The notes: generated by a model from the sequence alone, not told the origin. 62,587 nt of DNA from Microcoleus sp. LEGE 07076 (GCF_015207455.1 NZ_JADEWV010000008.1:1-62587), one strand, 5' to 3'; counted from the first letter of the stretch, positions 16,664-26,487 are shown. Made by a program: numbers and translations.

Positions 16664-16966
16664 TTACATTTTGCCCTGAAATTCCTCCAAAACATCCATC
16701 AACTGAATTTGACACTGCATCGGAATCAAATCGGCCAGCGGCACTTCTCGCTTGCCGCCGCCCAACTTGACTGAAATTCCTTGCAAAACTCGTTCAACTT
16801 TGTCAGTATCTAAATCGCCATCTTCTAGCATTGAATAAAGTTGTTGGGCAACAATGGTATGCAGGTGGGCATCGCGGAGATACAAATGCCACTTGGCAAT
16901 GTCAATGTAGACATTTTCGCCGATTTCGGCTGCTAAGGATTCGATCGCCTGAGTAGTATTAGCCAT
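16664..16966 (-). CDS. DUF3181 family protein
   Basis: A 100-aa cyanobacterial protein of unknown function (IGENVYIDIAKWHLYLRDA, then VAQQLYSMLEDGD, VSVKL-type strand and a C-terminal CQIQLMDVLEEF helix). Soluble, acidic and probably helical. It is the last gene of a same-strand group with the 2TM protein and moaC and has its own strong terminator. No biochemical role can be inferred. Confidence 0.85.
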   Translation of the reverse strand: MANTTQAIESLAAEIGENVYIDIAKWHLYLRDAHLHTIVAQQLYSMLEDGDLDTDKVERVLQGISVKLGGGKREVPLADLIPMQCQIQLMDVLEEFQGKM

Positions 16967-17033
16967 ATAAAAAGCAGAACGTTATTGGTGATCCGTCAAA
17001 AAAAGTTAACCAATCGCCGACAACTAACTTCCT

Positions 17034-17291
17034 TCAGCCAGAATCTTTGGTGAGGGGCGAATAATCGGCGATCGCAAAAATGAAAATCGCGTGGGCAAAA
17101 ACTACTAAAGCCCATACACCCGTAACCGAAATTGCCCAAGGCCAATCAGCCTTTTGCAAATTGTGAACAAACCACAAACCAGAATTTGTAGCAGAAAAAA
17201 GACCGACGTGGATGGCAAAATTCATCCGGTCATCTAAACGGCGGTACTCTGGATCGTTGCGATCGGGTTTGCGGGGCCAACGAGGAGGCAT
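17034..17291 (-). CDS. Small membrane protein with 2TM domain
   Basis: An 85-aa protein with a charged N-terminus (PRWPRKPDRNDPEYRRLDDR) and two hydrophobic stretches (about residues 27-45 and 53-75), the pattern of the 2TM domain family common in cyanobacteria. Probably in the thylakoid or plasma membrane with both ends on the same side. Function unknown. Same strand as moaC upstream (88 bp) and DUF3181 downstream (67 bp). Confidence 0.8.
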   Translation of the reverse strand: MPPRWPRKPDRNDPEYRRLDDRMNFAIHVGLFSATNSGLWFVHNLQKADWPWAISVTGVWALVVFAHAIFIFAIADYSPLTKDSG

Positions 17292-17379
17292 AGTTTTTCA
17301 CTTAATATTAGTAGTTCTCTGCCTATTTTAATCATAAGTGCAGCTTTTTGAATTCTGCCTCCCTCTTTCGGCATGAAAC

Positions 17380-17901
17380 TTATGCCTCCACATTTTCATA
17401 GTCTCCAGACTTGCCGCCGCTTTTGCTTACCAGGCGAATCGATTCAATGGCGATCGACTTTTCCAAACCTTTCGCCATATCGTACAGAGTCAGCGCCGCC
17501 ACCGAAACCGCCGTCAGCGCCTCCATTTCCACCCCAGTTTCCGCCTTCGTTTTCACCGTCGCCCGGATTTGATACCCCGGCAACCCAGCATCCGCTATCA
17601 CCTGCACTTCCACCCTACTCAGGGGCAGCGGGTGGCACAGCGGAATCAAATGTGCAGTCTGCTTGGCCGCCATAATCCCAGCCAGCCTCGCAGTGCCCAA
17701 CACATCCCCTTTCGGCGCATTCCCCGCTTCAATCGCAGCAAACGTCTCCGCCGACATCCGCACCCGCCCCGCGGCCACAGCTTGCCGCACAGTTGCAACT
17801 TTTGCCGAAACGTCCACCATTTGAGCTTCCCCGCTGTTGTCGAGGTGAGTTAGCTGCGGGCGATCGGGCAATTTAGAAAAAGTTTGGGAAAAATCTTGCA
17901 T
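17380..17901 (-). CDS. moaC: Cyclic pyranopterin monophosphate synthase MoaC
   Basis: It makes cyclic pyranopterin monophosphate from the MoaA product in molybdenum cofactor synthesis. The 173-aa protein has [18 protein letters not shown], the active-site region [12 protein letters not shown], the [17 protein letters not shown] motif with catalytic residues, and DMAKGLEKS near the C-terminus, followed by [10 protein letters not shown]. Other moa genes are not in this window. It is divergent from the tRNA gene. Confidence 0.97.
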   Translation of the reverse strand: MQDFSQTFSKLPDRPQLTHLDNSGEAQMVDVSAKVATVRQAVAAGRVRMSAETFAAIEAGNAPKGDVLGTARLAGIMAAKQTAHLIPLCHPLPLSRVEVQVIADAGLPGYQIRATVKTKAETGVEMEALTAVSVAALTLYDMAKGLEKSIAIESIRLVSKSGGKSGDYENVEA

Positions 17902-17979
17902 TATTTTGAGAATGGTGTTATTATTAGATTCTGTGAGAAAAGAACCTAATCAATCTTAGATTAAATCTGAACTCAACAG

Positions 17980-18053
17980 GGGCTTGTAGCTTAGTTGGAT
18001 AGAGTGCATGGCTACGAACCATGAGGTCGGGGGTTCGAATCCCTCCAAGCCCA
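17980..18053 (+). tRNA. tRNA-Arg (anticodon ACG)
   Basis: A 74-nt cloverleaf. Acceptor GGGCTTG (17980-17986) pairs with CAAGCCC (18046-18052), discriminator A at 18053. The anticodon stem CATGG/CCATG encloses CTACGAA with ACG at 18014-18016. The T arm is GGGGG-TTCGAAT-CCCTC. The 3' CCA is not encoded. A34 is expected to be deaminated to inosine by TadA and to read CGU, CGC and CGA. Confidence 0.97.
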
Positions 18054-18961
18054 TTAAACAAACAATAAGTTGGTAGTGAGGACTGAAGTCCTCTCTTTTC
18101 CATATAGGTTCATAGTGAGGACTTCAGTCCCTAACGGAGTGACAAGCCCGTCATTCGATTTTAGATTTTAGATTCCAGATGCTTTCGATCGACCCCACGG
18201 ATAAATTCGGGGGCTCTTCTGATTTGAGATTTGAGATTTTGGATTGATTCGGCGGATCGATGATCGCGCGGCGGATACCACCTTTAAAATTCGCTTGTCA
18301 AAAGCCCCATCGGTGACGGACTTGACCAACTCGATCTAAAAAAAGATGGGGTATATATTATTGTTTGAGTGTCGCCATCCAATACTTCGGACAGTTTTAG
18401 ATCGAGTCGAGTCTCCGAAACCCTTACGGGCGATATAAAGCCCATTTGACATCTTTGAGTTTTTGGGTTGGGTGACGAGAAATATAGAGATGAAACCCGG
18501 TTTCTGATATTTAGGCAGAATAGATATCAAATAGGTTCTATAGTGGACTATTTTTTCAAGGTTTGAGTCTAGCGCCCTTGTTGCGTAAAATGCGTGAAAA
18601 ATGGCAGGGCTTGCTCGCCCTCGGCTTACAGGGCCGTTAAAAAATAGTCCGAACTATTGTTCTATGCAGCTTCACCAATAGTTCGGACAGTTTTTTAACG
18701 ACTCTGTAAGCGTTATAGAGTAAGCCCTGGCATTTTTAATGATTTTTTGAAACTCAGGGCTAGACTTAAAGATTGAAAAAATAGTCAGCCCTATAGCCAT
18801 CAAGGGTTTGAGATACTCGATTAGAGCTAAAACTGTCCGAAGTATTGTTCACATTAAATTAGTATTAAGGATTAGAGGATTTCTCGGAGCTTGAGTTTAT
18901 ATGGGGCAAGCAGATGTAAGAAATCGACCTGTTCTCATTTTATGTTCAGAAGGAGAAAGCC
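18054..18961. other. 908-bp gene-free stretch made mostly of palindromic repeats
   Basis: After the tRNA come GAGGACT(T/G)CAGTCC phrases (about 18080-18135), ATTTTAG repeats (18160-18180), one AAACCCGGTTT element (18491-18508) and the large nested inverted repeat described separately (18381-18846). The last 115 bp lead to the GT4 gene and contain AGAAGGAG as its ribosome binding site. A 64-codon ORF at 18336-18530 lies within repeats and is not accepted. Confidence 0.6.
18381..18846. repeat. Nested inverted-repeat island
   Basis: Outer arms: 20 bases AATACTTCGGACAGTTTTAG at 18381-18400 and its perfect complement at 18827-18846. Middle arms: GACTATTTTTTCAAGG...GTCTAGCGCCC from about 18546 pairs with GGGCTAGAC...AAAAAATAGTC ending 18786. 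Inner hairpin: 18636-18659 against 18675-18698, 24 bases with two mismatches, around a 15-base loop. The phrase TTCGGACAGTTTT occurs in both outer and inner arms, so one element appears to have landed inside, or been duplicated within, another. Confidence 0.75.
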
Positions 18962-20176
18962 ATGTCTAAATCACTGCGAATTCTTTATGCAGCAGGACCG
19001 GGAAACATCATAGGAACTTATGGCTATTGGAGGAAAGGAGAAGACGATCCGTCACAAGTTGCAATTACTTATTCCAGCCAATTTTATGATGCGTGCCGCG
19101 ACTTGCAAGCAGAGGGCTACGTCATCTCCTCCTGCGAGGAAAAAGAATACTTGCAAGATGGTAACTACATTCTGGAACACCGCCCCAACCCGTTAAGGAA
19201 CGCATCGGGTTTGTTGTATCACCTGGGTCATATATGGTACGGCTTAAGGTTGATTGCGACTGCGATCGCGTGGCGGGCTAAAGTTGCGATCGTCGCCGAT
19301 GGAACCACACACTGGTTTGTTTTATCTCTACTTTCTTTCCTGGGAGTCCAAGTTGTCCCTTCGCTACACTGTACACCCAAGCGCAAATTTGGTTCGCCAG
19401 GCAAGCTCGATAAATTACTTTCAACACTGAATCGCCATTTCTTTGCAAAAAGCTGTACCGCAATCATGTCAATTTCCGATGAGATTGACAAACAACTGGC
19501 AAATATCACAGGAGGTAAAACCAAATCTATCGTGCAGTTCAAACCCACTTACCGCCACACGGAGTTTGCAACAGTAAAGCAACCCGATGGCGAACATTCC
19601 CGTTTTCGGGTACTATTCGCAGGTCGGATTGAAGCAGATAAAGGTGTTTTCGATCTGGTGGAAATTGCTAAACGTTTTGCAGCGCTTGGCCGAAATGATA
19701 TTACCTTCGATATTTGCGGCACTGGTTCAGTGCTAGATGCTTTGCGCGAGCAAGTAAAGCTTGCTGGTGTTGATTCCGCCTTTACATTTCACGGTTACTG
19801 CAACAAGCTCAAAATGCACGAGAGGTTCTCTGAAGCCCACGCTGTCATCGTACCAACAAAGACGAATTTTGTAGAGGGATTCAACAAAGTTGTAGCAGAA
19901 GGCGTTCTATCGAGTCGTCCCGTGATTACCTCAGCAGTCTGTCCCGCCCTGTCCCACATGGACGGTACGCTGGTAGAAGTTCCACCCGATGATGTTACAG
20001 CATACGGTGACGCCCTACTCAAGTTGTGCGACGATCGCGAATTATACGAGCAAAAGCGACAATACCCACAACATTTGGTAAATCAATTTTATGACCTTTC
20101 CAACGGCTGGGCTGCCGCGCTCGAATCAATTGTGACACCACAAGATAAAAACGTGCCTTCAGAAAAAACTTTATAG
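18962..20176 (+). CDS. Glycosyltransferase family 4 protein
   Basis: A GT-B fold glycosyltransferase that would move a sugar from a nucleotide donor to a glycan or lipid acceptor. At 404 aa the C-terminal donor-binding domain is clear: FRVLFAGRIEADKGVFDLVE (about 215-235), FDICGTGSVLDALREQV, FTFHGYC, then VPTKTNFVEGFNKVVAEGVL with the E-x7-E pattern. The N-terminal acceptor domain is divergent. AGAAGGAG sits 7-8 bases upstream of the ATG. It is preceded by the palindrome island and stands alone. Acceptor and donor cannot be told from sequence. Confidence 0.85.
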   Translation: MSKSLRILYAAGPGNIIGTYGYWRKGEDDPSQVAITYSSQFYDACRDLQAEGYVISSCEEKEYLQDGNYILEHRPNPLRNASGLLYHLGHIWYGLRLIATAIAWRAKVAIVADGTTHWFVLSLLSFLGVQVVPSLHCTPKRKFGSPGKLDKLLSTLNRHFFAKSCTAIMSISDEIDKQLANITGGKTKSIVQFKPTYRHTEFATVKQPDGEHSRFRVLFAGRIEADKGVFDLVEIAKRFAALGRNDITFDICGTGSVLDALREQVKLAGVDSAFTFHGYCNKLKMHERFSEAHAVIVPTKTNFVEGFNKVVAEGVLSSRPVITSAVCPALSHMDGTLVEVPPDDVTAYGDALLKLCDDRELYEQKRQYPQHLVNQFYDLSNGWAAALESIVTPQDKNVPSEKTL

Positions 20177-20466
20177 AAAATCTGCCGGACTGCGGGGGCA
20201 AATTCCTTCTAAATTTTCTAGGTCGCTAAGGCATTTTATAGTTCAATACCGTTTACTTAAGGCCGAACAAGTGGTAAACTGGGTATTTCGTGTGCGATCG
20301 CAGATAAATTTGTAGGGGTAGTGCCAAGAGTGCCTACCCTCCTATCTATCTGGCTCTTCAAGGGGGAATAACCCTACAATAATTATGCAAATGATGCGAG
20401 GATTGCTATACCGTCTTTTTTACTGGGAGTTAAGCAGGACTAAAGTCCGAACGATCAAACCGATTG

Positions 20467-21711
20467 TCACTTATTCAAAGCATAGACATCCTTGCCTCGC
20501 CCGATCGCAAATTTGAGCGAATGAGACAAATCTTTGCTACACCGAGTAACAAAAACCAGCAAAGCAAAAGCAGCTAGTCCCGCAGCCAAACCAAACATAT
20601 TTCTGTAGCCGACTTGTTCAGCAACAAAACCTAAAGTCGGGCCAGCCAGCGCAATTCCCAAATCAAATCCGCCAATACAAAGCGAAAACAATCTACCCCT
20701 TTCATGAGGTTCGCACCTGTCCGACATCAGCGTCACCATCATCGGCATAACAGTACCGCCCGCGCAACCTTCAACCAAAGCTGCGATTAAAAAAGCATCA
20801 CTGTTGTTAGCAAAATACAACAATAGCATAGACAGGGCGTAACAGATTAAGCCGCCAGTAATAAACAAACCGCGGCCGTATTTGTCCGAAGCCCGTCCCG
20901 TCACCAAACGCATACCGAAACTAGCTACAGCCGCCGTAGAATAAAATAATCCTGGATTCAAATTAGCCTTAGTTTCTTGGATAAACAAAGGCATGAAAGT
21001 GCTCAAAGTTCCGAATACCAAACCCACCAGTAATAACACCAAAGCTGGAATCCGCACCCGGGGATTCCACAGCATTTGCCAGTATTTTTGGGTGTTTTTG
21101 TTTTCAGATTGCGAGTCAGATTTTGTTAACTCAGCAAAATTAGGTTCCGCAATTTTGCTGGTAAAAAATACACCAATTGTGGCGAAAGTCGCCGACATCG
21201 CAAACAAAGGAGGATAACCAACCCAAGCTTGGACAAATCCGCCAATCGCTGGGCCTATCGCCAAACCAATAGGCGCTACCAAACTCATGTAACCGATTAA
21301 TTCGCCCCGTTTTGCCGGCGGTGAAAAATCAGTCACTAAGGCGCTGTAAGCTGTGGTAAAAGCGGCGATGCTAATGCCGTGAAAAGCCCTGATAAATAAC
21401 AGTAAGGAAACCGATTTAGCGAACAGGTACATTATAGGGGCGATCGCAGCCACTGACACCCCTAGCAGCAAAATTTGTTTTCGCCCCCTGCTGTCGGCTA
21501 TTTTGCCCAACTGCGGCCTCGATAGCAAAAGCCCGAGCGCAAATGCACCCATCACAAAGCCAATTTGCTGTTTTGTGCCGCCCACAGATTGAACGTACAG
21601 CGGCAAAGTTGGCAGCAGCGAAGCCAAACTCGACCAGAATAGCAAACCTGCGGTGAATAAAGTCAGCAAGCTGCGTTTGCGTTGGGGATCGATGTCGCTA
21701 AAAATATTCAA
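20467..21711 (-). CDS. MFS transporter, probably drug/metabolite efflux type
   Basis: A 414-aa major facilitator protein with 12 hydrophobic segments. The loop 2-3 signature appears as GLLLSRPQLGKIADSRGRKQ (MFS motif A-like), the central loop is charged (residues about 195-212, KSDSQSENKN), and a second RASDKYGRG copy lies at about 275. The AFHGISIAAFTTAYSALVTD segment in TM4 is close to drug-proton antiporters of the 12-TM type. Substrate unknown. Nothing in the neighbourhood suggests a partner. Confidence 0.88.
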   Translation of the reverse strand: MNIFSDIDPQRKRSLLTLFTAGLLFWSSLASLLPTLPLYVQSVGGTKQQIGFVMGAFALGLLLSRPQLGKIADSRGRKQILLLGVSVAAIAPIMYLFAKSVSLLLFIRAFHGISIAAFTTAYSALVTDFSPPAKRGELIGYMSLVAPIGLAIGPAIGGFVQAWVGYPPLFAMSATFATIGVFFTSKIAEPNFAELTKSDSQSENKNTQKYWQMLWNPRVRIPALVLLLVGLVFGTLSTFMPLFIQETKANLNPGLFYSTAAVASFGMRLVTGRASDKYGRGLFITGGLICYALSMLLLYFANNSDAFLIAALVEGCAGGTVMPMMVTLMSDRCEPHERGRLFSLCIGGFDLGIALAGPTLGFVAEQVGYRNMFGLAAGLAAFALLVFVTRCSKDLSHSLKFAIGRGKDVYALNK

Positions 21712-22044
21712 GATGCTCCCTTCCCTTCAAATCTTCTGAGTGCGATCGAGCTAATACCAATTCTCGCCTCCAGAAAGCTACAATCCTGAGTGTTAAGTTT
21801 GTTTCCTGAGAGACTGTCCGCAGCGGTGCGGATATGTAAGATTGTCGCTCTTTTTTGGGATTTAAGGGTAGCGATGCACCCTACAGCTACTGTTGCATGA
21901 GTTTTGAGAATTAGTATAAAGTCAAGTCTATCTATCATTGTGTTGCAATTTCTTAATATTTGCAACCCAAAAAGTTGATATTCTACCCACAGTCAACAGT
22001 CAACAGTCAACAATTCCCCAGTCAACAGTCAACAGTCAACATTC
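21712..22044. other. Intergenic region with AGTCAAC heptamers
   Basis: It separates the MFS start from the GT4 stop on the same strand. The first 250 bp hold the MFS leader, with a GAGACTGTCCGCAGCGGTGCG stem-like stretch. The last 55 bp (about 21990-22041) are AGTCAAC units ending a few bases from the GT4 stop codon. An 85-codon ORF across 21708-21965 has no ribosome binding site and odd composition and is rejected. Confidence 0.6.
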
Positions 22045-23232
22045 TTACCAATCAACCTCTGCCCTTTCCTCCATCACCCGGTGATAAACCCACTCGGTTT
22101 CCATCGCCAACTTCGGCCAACTAAATCGCCGTTCCAAATCCTCATAAGCATTGTCAACCAACCACCGCGCGTAACCCGGATTTTTCAACACTTCCAAAAT
22201 TCCCCAGGCCAAAGAATCCCGATTATTTGCCTCAGTGACAACGCCTGTTTTTGTATGCTGCACCACTTCCGGCAAGCCGCCCGTATTGGAAACTACCACC
22301 GGCACCCGGGCTGCAAAACTTTCTAGCGCTACAATCCCAAAAGGTTCGTAAAGACTTGGGAAAACCGCGCAGTCAGCCACTGTCTGGAATTTGTCGAGAT
22401 CTTCCTCAAACATGAAGCCAGTAAAATAACACTTATGCCAAATTCCTAAATGCCAAGCCTGATGTTTGAGATGGTCTGTATTGCCACCACCAATAATCAC
22501 AATTTTCGCTTTGCCGCCCATTTCCCAAATTACTTGAGGTGCTGCATTCAGAAATACCGCAATCCCCTTTTCGTAGCTAATTCTTCCTACATAATAAACT
22601 ATTTTTTCATCGTCTGCTGCAAATTGACGGCGGAAGTTCATCGCGTCAAATTCGTGCCGTCTGGGCTTTTTTTCAGCTCTAATTCCGTTGTAAATTACCT
22701 CGATTTTGTTCCACGGAGTCGATAGTACCCGTTCGGCTTCCCGCCGCATATAGTCGGTGCAAACAATTACCCGCCAAGCGTTGTAAGCGAGGTGGTTTTC
22801 CTTGGTGTTAATGTAGCGCTGTCCGTCATTGTGGATGCCGTTGAAGCGCCCGTATTCGGTGGCGTGGATGGTGGCAATCAGGGGGATTTTAAAGGTATGC
22901 TTGAGGGCGATCGCCGCATCTCCCACTAACCAATCGTGAGCGTGGATCAGGTCGAAGGGGCCTTCTTCCAGTATCAGTTTGCCGCCTAGGTGGCCCATAC
23001 TTTGGTTGAGGTTCGCCACCCAGTGAAAAAAGTCCTTGGCGTGTCCCACCACCACCCGATGCACCTGTATTCCTTCTACCACTTCGTACATCGGTGCGTG
23101 TCCGAACTCTACTGTAATTAAGTGAATCGAGTGGCCCAGCTTCACTAATTCTGGATACAGTTCCGATACGTGGCGGGCGATGCCACCTACGATTCTGGGA
23201 GGAAACTCCCAGGCTAATGCCAAAATTTTCAT
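22045..23232 (-). CDS. Glycosyltransferase family 4, starch-synthase-like N-terminus
   Basis: A 395-aa GT-B enzyme. The start MKILALAWEFPPRIVGGIA is the pattern of GT4/GT5 sugar transferases in which the KxGG-type loop (here IVGG) binds the nucleotide sugar. The C-terminal half has IVYYVGRISYEKGIAVFLNA, AKIVIIGGGN and the E-x7-E motif in PSLYEPFGIVALESFA. The frame extends to a TTG at 23247, but the ATG at 23232 with GGAG upstream is the better start. Donor and product are unknown; glycogen, sucrose-type or exopolysaccharide roles are all possible. The DUF2079 gene lies upstream on the same strand. Confidence 0.88.
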   Translation of the reverse strand: MKILALAWEFPPRIVGGIARHVSELYPELVKLGHSIHLITVEFGHAPMYEVVEGIQVHRVVVGHAKDFFHWVANLNQSMGHLGGKLILEEGPFDLIHAHDWLVGDAAIALKHTFKIPLIATIHATEYGRFNGIHNDGQRYINTKENHLAYNAWRVIVCTDYMRREAERVLSTPWNKIEVIYNGIRAEKKPRRHEFDAMNFRRQFAADDEKIVYYVGRISYEKGIAVFLNAAPQVIWEMGGKAKIVIIGGGNTDHLKHQAWHLGIWHKCYFTGFMFEEDLDKFQTVADCAVFPSLYEPFGIVALESFAARVPVVVSNTGGLPEVVQHTKTGVVTEANNRDSLAWGILEVLKNPGYARWLVDNAYEDLERRFSWPKLAMETEWVYHRVMEERAEVDW

Positions 23233-23373
23233 CTTTCTGTACTCCAATAATTTATATATCTTAATGTTTATTGTTGACTACTTTCTTGTATAATCCCAAA
23301 CCTTATTTTTGGGGAAAGCGCAAATTTATGCCCGAAGGCTGACATTTTGCAGCCGCAAGGATGGAAAATTATG

Positions 23374-23438
23374 CAGAAACCTGGTGTTTGCAGGAATTGC
23401 TCGATCGCCCGATCGCCAAAAAAAACACCCGGTTTCTG
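23374..23438. repeat. AAACCCGGTTT-family inverted repeat
   Basis: CAGAAACCTGGTGTTT (23374-23389) faces AAACACCCGGTTTCTG (23423-23438), one mismatch, around a CGATCG-rich loop. It lies between the GT4 and DUF2079 genes. Related elements lie at 7787, 18491, 29440-29472, 31253-31316 and 55572-55629. Confidence 0.75.
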
Positions 23439-23468
23439 GAATATTTGGGCACCGCCGCCCGTACCCGC

Positions 23469-25157
23469 TTACCCTTGCTTCAAAATCGGTGTCAATTCGC
23501 GACGAAAACGGGCCCAAGCCGCCGCTGCTACAGAATTAGAAGCAGCACCCTTACGCATCAAAATCGCGCCGTCTTCAAAGCCAAGAATTCCGTATTCTCC
23601 TGAGTAGGACATTCGATCGATCTGCGGGACGATCGCCTGCAACTGTCCCCGTTCCCGGCGAAAAGCAGCTTGATACTGCTGCAACTGCCACATATCGGCA
23701 ATTACATATTCCATCTTCACCGCCTCCCCCGCATCATTGCGGAGTTCAAACATCGGAAACCTGAGAATTTCCCGGCGGCTTGACAAAATCGGCACAATAT
23801 TATTCGTTGCAGTCACGCTAGCATCTGCAGGAATTTGAGCCAAAAGAGGCCGGACTTGAGAAACGTGGTGCCACTGTCGGATCAGAGGAACCTGCACCCA
23901 AGGGTCGATCGCATCGGGCAAAATCCCAGAAAAAGTCCGATTTGGGTTAGACGTGAAGGTAAAAAATAGCGACAAGCAAATGCAAAACCCCCAAAAGCGG
24001 CGAAACTTTGAAGAAGAAGGGAAAGGCAAAACTGCTGAAGGAAAACGCAAAATTGTTTGTTCTCGCCTCTTAATTTTATCCTCTTCTTTTTGACGATCGG
24101 CCCACCACAAAATCGCCCCGTAAAACAGCCCTGGAACCACCGTCATCGCATAGCGAATATTAATCGCCAGGACAGACTCTCCTTTGGCTAAAAATAGCTT
24201 CAGCAGCGGAAACCCAGCGATCGTCCAAGACGCAGGCGCGAAAGCAGGAACTAAAGCTAAGGGCAACCACTGACCCAGCAGGTATTTAATCTTACCAAAG
24301 AACGGCGTAAATAGTTCCCCCACCAACCGCCCCGGATTGCTAACCATTCCCCAAATAATTTCCAGAGTCGAAGCTTCATCTCCATCGGCATATTGACCGA
24401 AGCGTTCCATCATAAACCGCTCAGAGATGTCAGCAGAAAACAAAGGCATAATCAAATTTGTCAGGACGATCGTGTAACCAAAACTGAGAATGCAGACAGC
24501 CAAACCAGTCCGAGGGTAGCGCCGGCTCAAAATTAGATAAACCCCCACCCCAAATAAAACAACTCCCCCATCTTCTCGCACAGCCAAAATTAAAGTTGCC
24601 AGAATCCCAAACAGCGGCCAAGTGCGCTTCTCCATCGCCAGCAGCAAGCTAAAAACATAAAGCGGAATTTGACAAACATCGTGAAAATTGCCCAAAGTCG
24701 GGCCGATGACTGCGTTAGCTGCGTAATAACTCACCACAATTGTCGCCGACAGCCTTGGTTCCAGATAGTGTCTGGCGAGGGCGTACAGGACTAAACCAGC
24801 CGCCGTAATTAAAGTCACCTGCAACACCGTCAAAGTCACGGGCGAGGGAAACAGCGAGTAAATTGGCAGCCACAGTATCAGTGCCGGGGTGAAGTGCTGC
24901 CCCAACCGGTAGTATGATACTTCCGGCAGCTCGTTGTGGTGGACGACATTGGTTGACAGTGCCGAAGACAGCGAACTCTCAAACAAGTGACCCCGAGTGC
25001 CGTTCCAGAAAAGTTGATTGAAAATGCCTTGGTCGTATGTAGCGTAAAAGCTGTAGTAGCGGTGCAGCGTCAGCAACAAGCACAGCACAAAAAAGGCGAT
25101 CGCCACTTTCACCACCACCTGCAGCGATTCATTTTTCTTCCATCTCAAAAATGTCAT
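23469..25157 (-). CDS. DUF2079 multi-pass membrane protein
   Basis: A 562-aa integral membrane protein of the DUF2079 family, related in shape to GT-C polyprenol-dependent glycosyltransferases. After TM1 the conserved RYYSFYATYDQGIFNQLFWN appears (about 28-47), with the acidic residue expected near the active site in that class. About 10 hydrophobic segments follow, then a soluble C-terminal domain (from about 430: HHVSQVRPLLAQIPADASV). Function is not established. It is co-directional with the GT4 gene downstream, so a surface glycan role is likely but inferred. Confidence 0.85.
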   Translation of the reverse strand: MTFLRWKKNESLQVVVKVAIAFFVLCLLLTLHRYYSFYATYDQGIFNQLFWNGTRGHLFESSLSSALSTNVVHHNELPEVSYYRLGQHFTPALILWLPIYSLFPSPVTLTVLQVTLITAAGLVLYALARHYLEPRLSATIVVSYYAANAVIGPTLGNFHDVCQIPLYVFSLLLAMEKRTWPLFGILATLILAVREDGGVVLFGVGVYLILSRRYPRTGLAVCILSFGYTIVLTNLIMPLFSADISERFMMERFGQYADGDEASTLEIIWGMVSNPGRLVGELFTPFFGKIKYLLGQWLPLALVPAFAPASWTIAGFPLLKLFLAKGESVLAINIRYAMTVVPGLFYGAILWWADRQKEEDKIKRREQTILRFPSAVLPFPSSSKFRRFWGFCICLSLFFTFTSNPNRTFSGILPDAIDPWVQVPLIRQWHHVSQVRPLLAQIPADASVTATNNIVPILSSRREILRFPMFELRNDAGEAVKMEYVIADMWQLQQYQAAFRRERGQLQAIVPQIDRMSYSGEYGILGFEDGAILMRKGAASNSVAAAAWARFRRELTPILKQG

Positions 25158-25245
25158 GGGCCCGCCGTAATCAAATCATCGGAGATTAGCATAAATCTAA
25201 AGTAAGTATTAAATTAAAGTAGAAGTGAAATAACTCGGCTCGGCA

Positions 25246-26487
25246 ATGGTCAATTATTTTCACCAGATCGAAAAGCTCAACAGCGTCAATCCAACACCAG
25301 GCACCGGCGACACCGACAGTTCTCCCGAACGGCCGGCCAATCCCGCACCGCTTTTGCAGCTTTTGCTGTTCGTAGACAAGCGTCCCTCTTCCAGGGAACA
25401 GACCAGACACATCCGCCAGTACCTACAGGATTTGAAGGCAGAGTGCGACTTCGATCTTCAAATCATTGATGTCGGAGAACAGCCGGATTTAGCAGAACAC
25501 TTTAGACTTGTAGCTACTCCCTCCCTGCTCAAAATTCATCCCGAGCCCCGACAAACTCTCGCCGGCAGCAATTTGATCGCCCAACTAGAACAGTGGTGGC
25601 CCCGCTGGAAGCGTTCTGTAGAAGAATACGCAGCCCAGCAGCAGTCGGCCCCAGCTCAGACTGCGGCGGCGGCGGCCGACCCAAAACCAATCTATTCTGT
25701 TGCTTGCGCCACCGAGCTCGTGCAGCTTTCCGATGAAGTTTTTCGCCTCAAAAAGGAACAAGAACACCTGCAAGAGCAGTTGCAGTTGAAAGACCGGATT
25801 ATTGCGATGCTGGCTCACGACTTGCGAAATCCTTTGACAGCCGCATCTTTGGCTTTGGAGACTTTGGAGTCAAGTCAGAAGGTGAAAGAGGGGGAAAAGT
25901 CGCGTTTGACACCGACTTTGGCGGCTCATTTGATGAAACAAGCCCGCCGCCAAATCCGAATTGTCGATCGGATGATTACAGATATCCTCGAAGCGGCCCG
26001 GGGCACAAACGCTCAACTTCACATTCAAGCAAAAAAAATAGAACTGGGAGGGATTTGTCAAGATGTAATCCTGCAATTTGAAGATAAATTTCAGACCAAA
26101 AGTCTGAATTTGGAAACAGACATTCCCACAGATTTGCCCTTGGTTTATGCCGATCCAGCTCGCATCAAACAAGTCATAGTCAACCTGCTTGACAATGCCA
26201 GCAAGTACACCCCAGAGCAAGGAACTGTTAATATTTCAATTCTCCACCGCACTGCTTACAAGGTTCAAGTCAGCATTTGCAACAGCGGCCCGGGAATTCC
26301 TCAAGAAGATTGTGCAAGCATTTTTGAAGATAGCTTTCGGTTGCAGCGAGATAAATCAACAGACGGTTACGGCATTGGGCTGTCTCTGTGTCAAGGCATT
26401 ATCCGCGCCCACTACGGTCAAATTTGGGTAGACTCTGTACCCGATCAAGGCACTTGTTTTCACTTTACTCTGCCTATTCAAAATTGA
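25246..26487 (+). CDS. sasA: Clock-output histidine kinase SasA
   Basis: SasA binds KaiC through a KaiB-like domain and passes phosphate to RpaA, linking the circadian oscillator to transcription. The 413-aa protein has a short disordered start (1-34), the KaiB/thioredoxin-like domain at about 35-125 (LLLFVDKRPSSREQTRHI; VGEQPDLAEHFRLVATPSLL), a coiled linker at about 160-182, the H-box with H191 (MLAHDLRNPLTAASLALE), and the ATPase domain (VNLLDNASKYTPEQG; GYGIGLSLC). It is slightly longer than the 387-aa Synechococcus protein because of the N-terminal tail and linker. kaiABC and rpaA are not here. The gene is divergent from the DUF2079 gene. Confidence 0.95.
   Translation: MVNYFHQIEKLNSVNPTPGTGDTDSSPERPANPAPLLQLLLFVDKRPSSREQTRHIRQYLQDLKAECDFDLQIIDVGEQPDLAEHFRLVATPSLLKIHPEPRQTLAGSNLIAQLEQWWPRWKRSVEEYAAQQQSAPAQTAAAAADPKPIYSVACATELVQLSDEVFRLKKEQEHLQEQLQLKDRIIAMLAHDLRNPLTAASLALETLESSQKVKEGEKSRLTPTLAAHLMKQARRQIRIVDRMITDILEAARGTNAQLHIQAKKIELGGICQDVILQFEDKFQTKSLNLETDIPTDLPLVYADPARIKQVIVNLLDNASKYTPEQGTVNISILHRTAYKVQVSICNSGPGIPQEDCASIFEDSFRLQRDKSTDGYGIGLSLCQGIIRAHYGQIWVDSVPDQGTCFHFTLPIQN

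Noticed and set aside
16343-16715. Two overlapping minus-strand ORFs of 69 and 100 codons
   Set aside because: They run through the terminator of the DUF3181 gene and into its end; composition is not protein-like.
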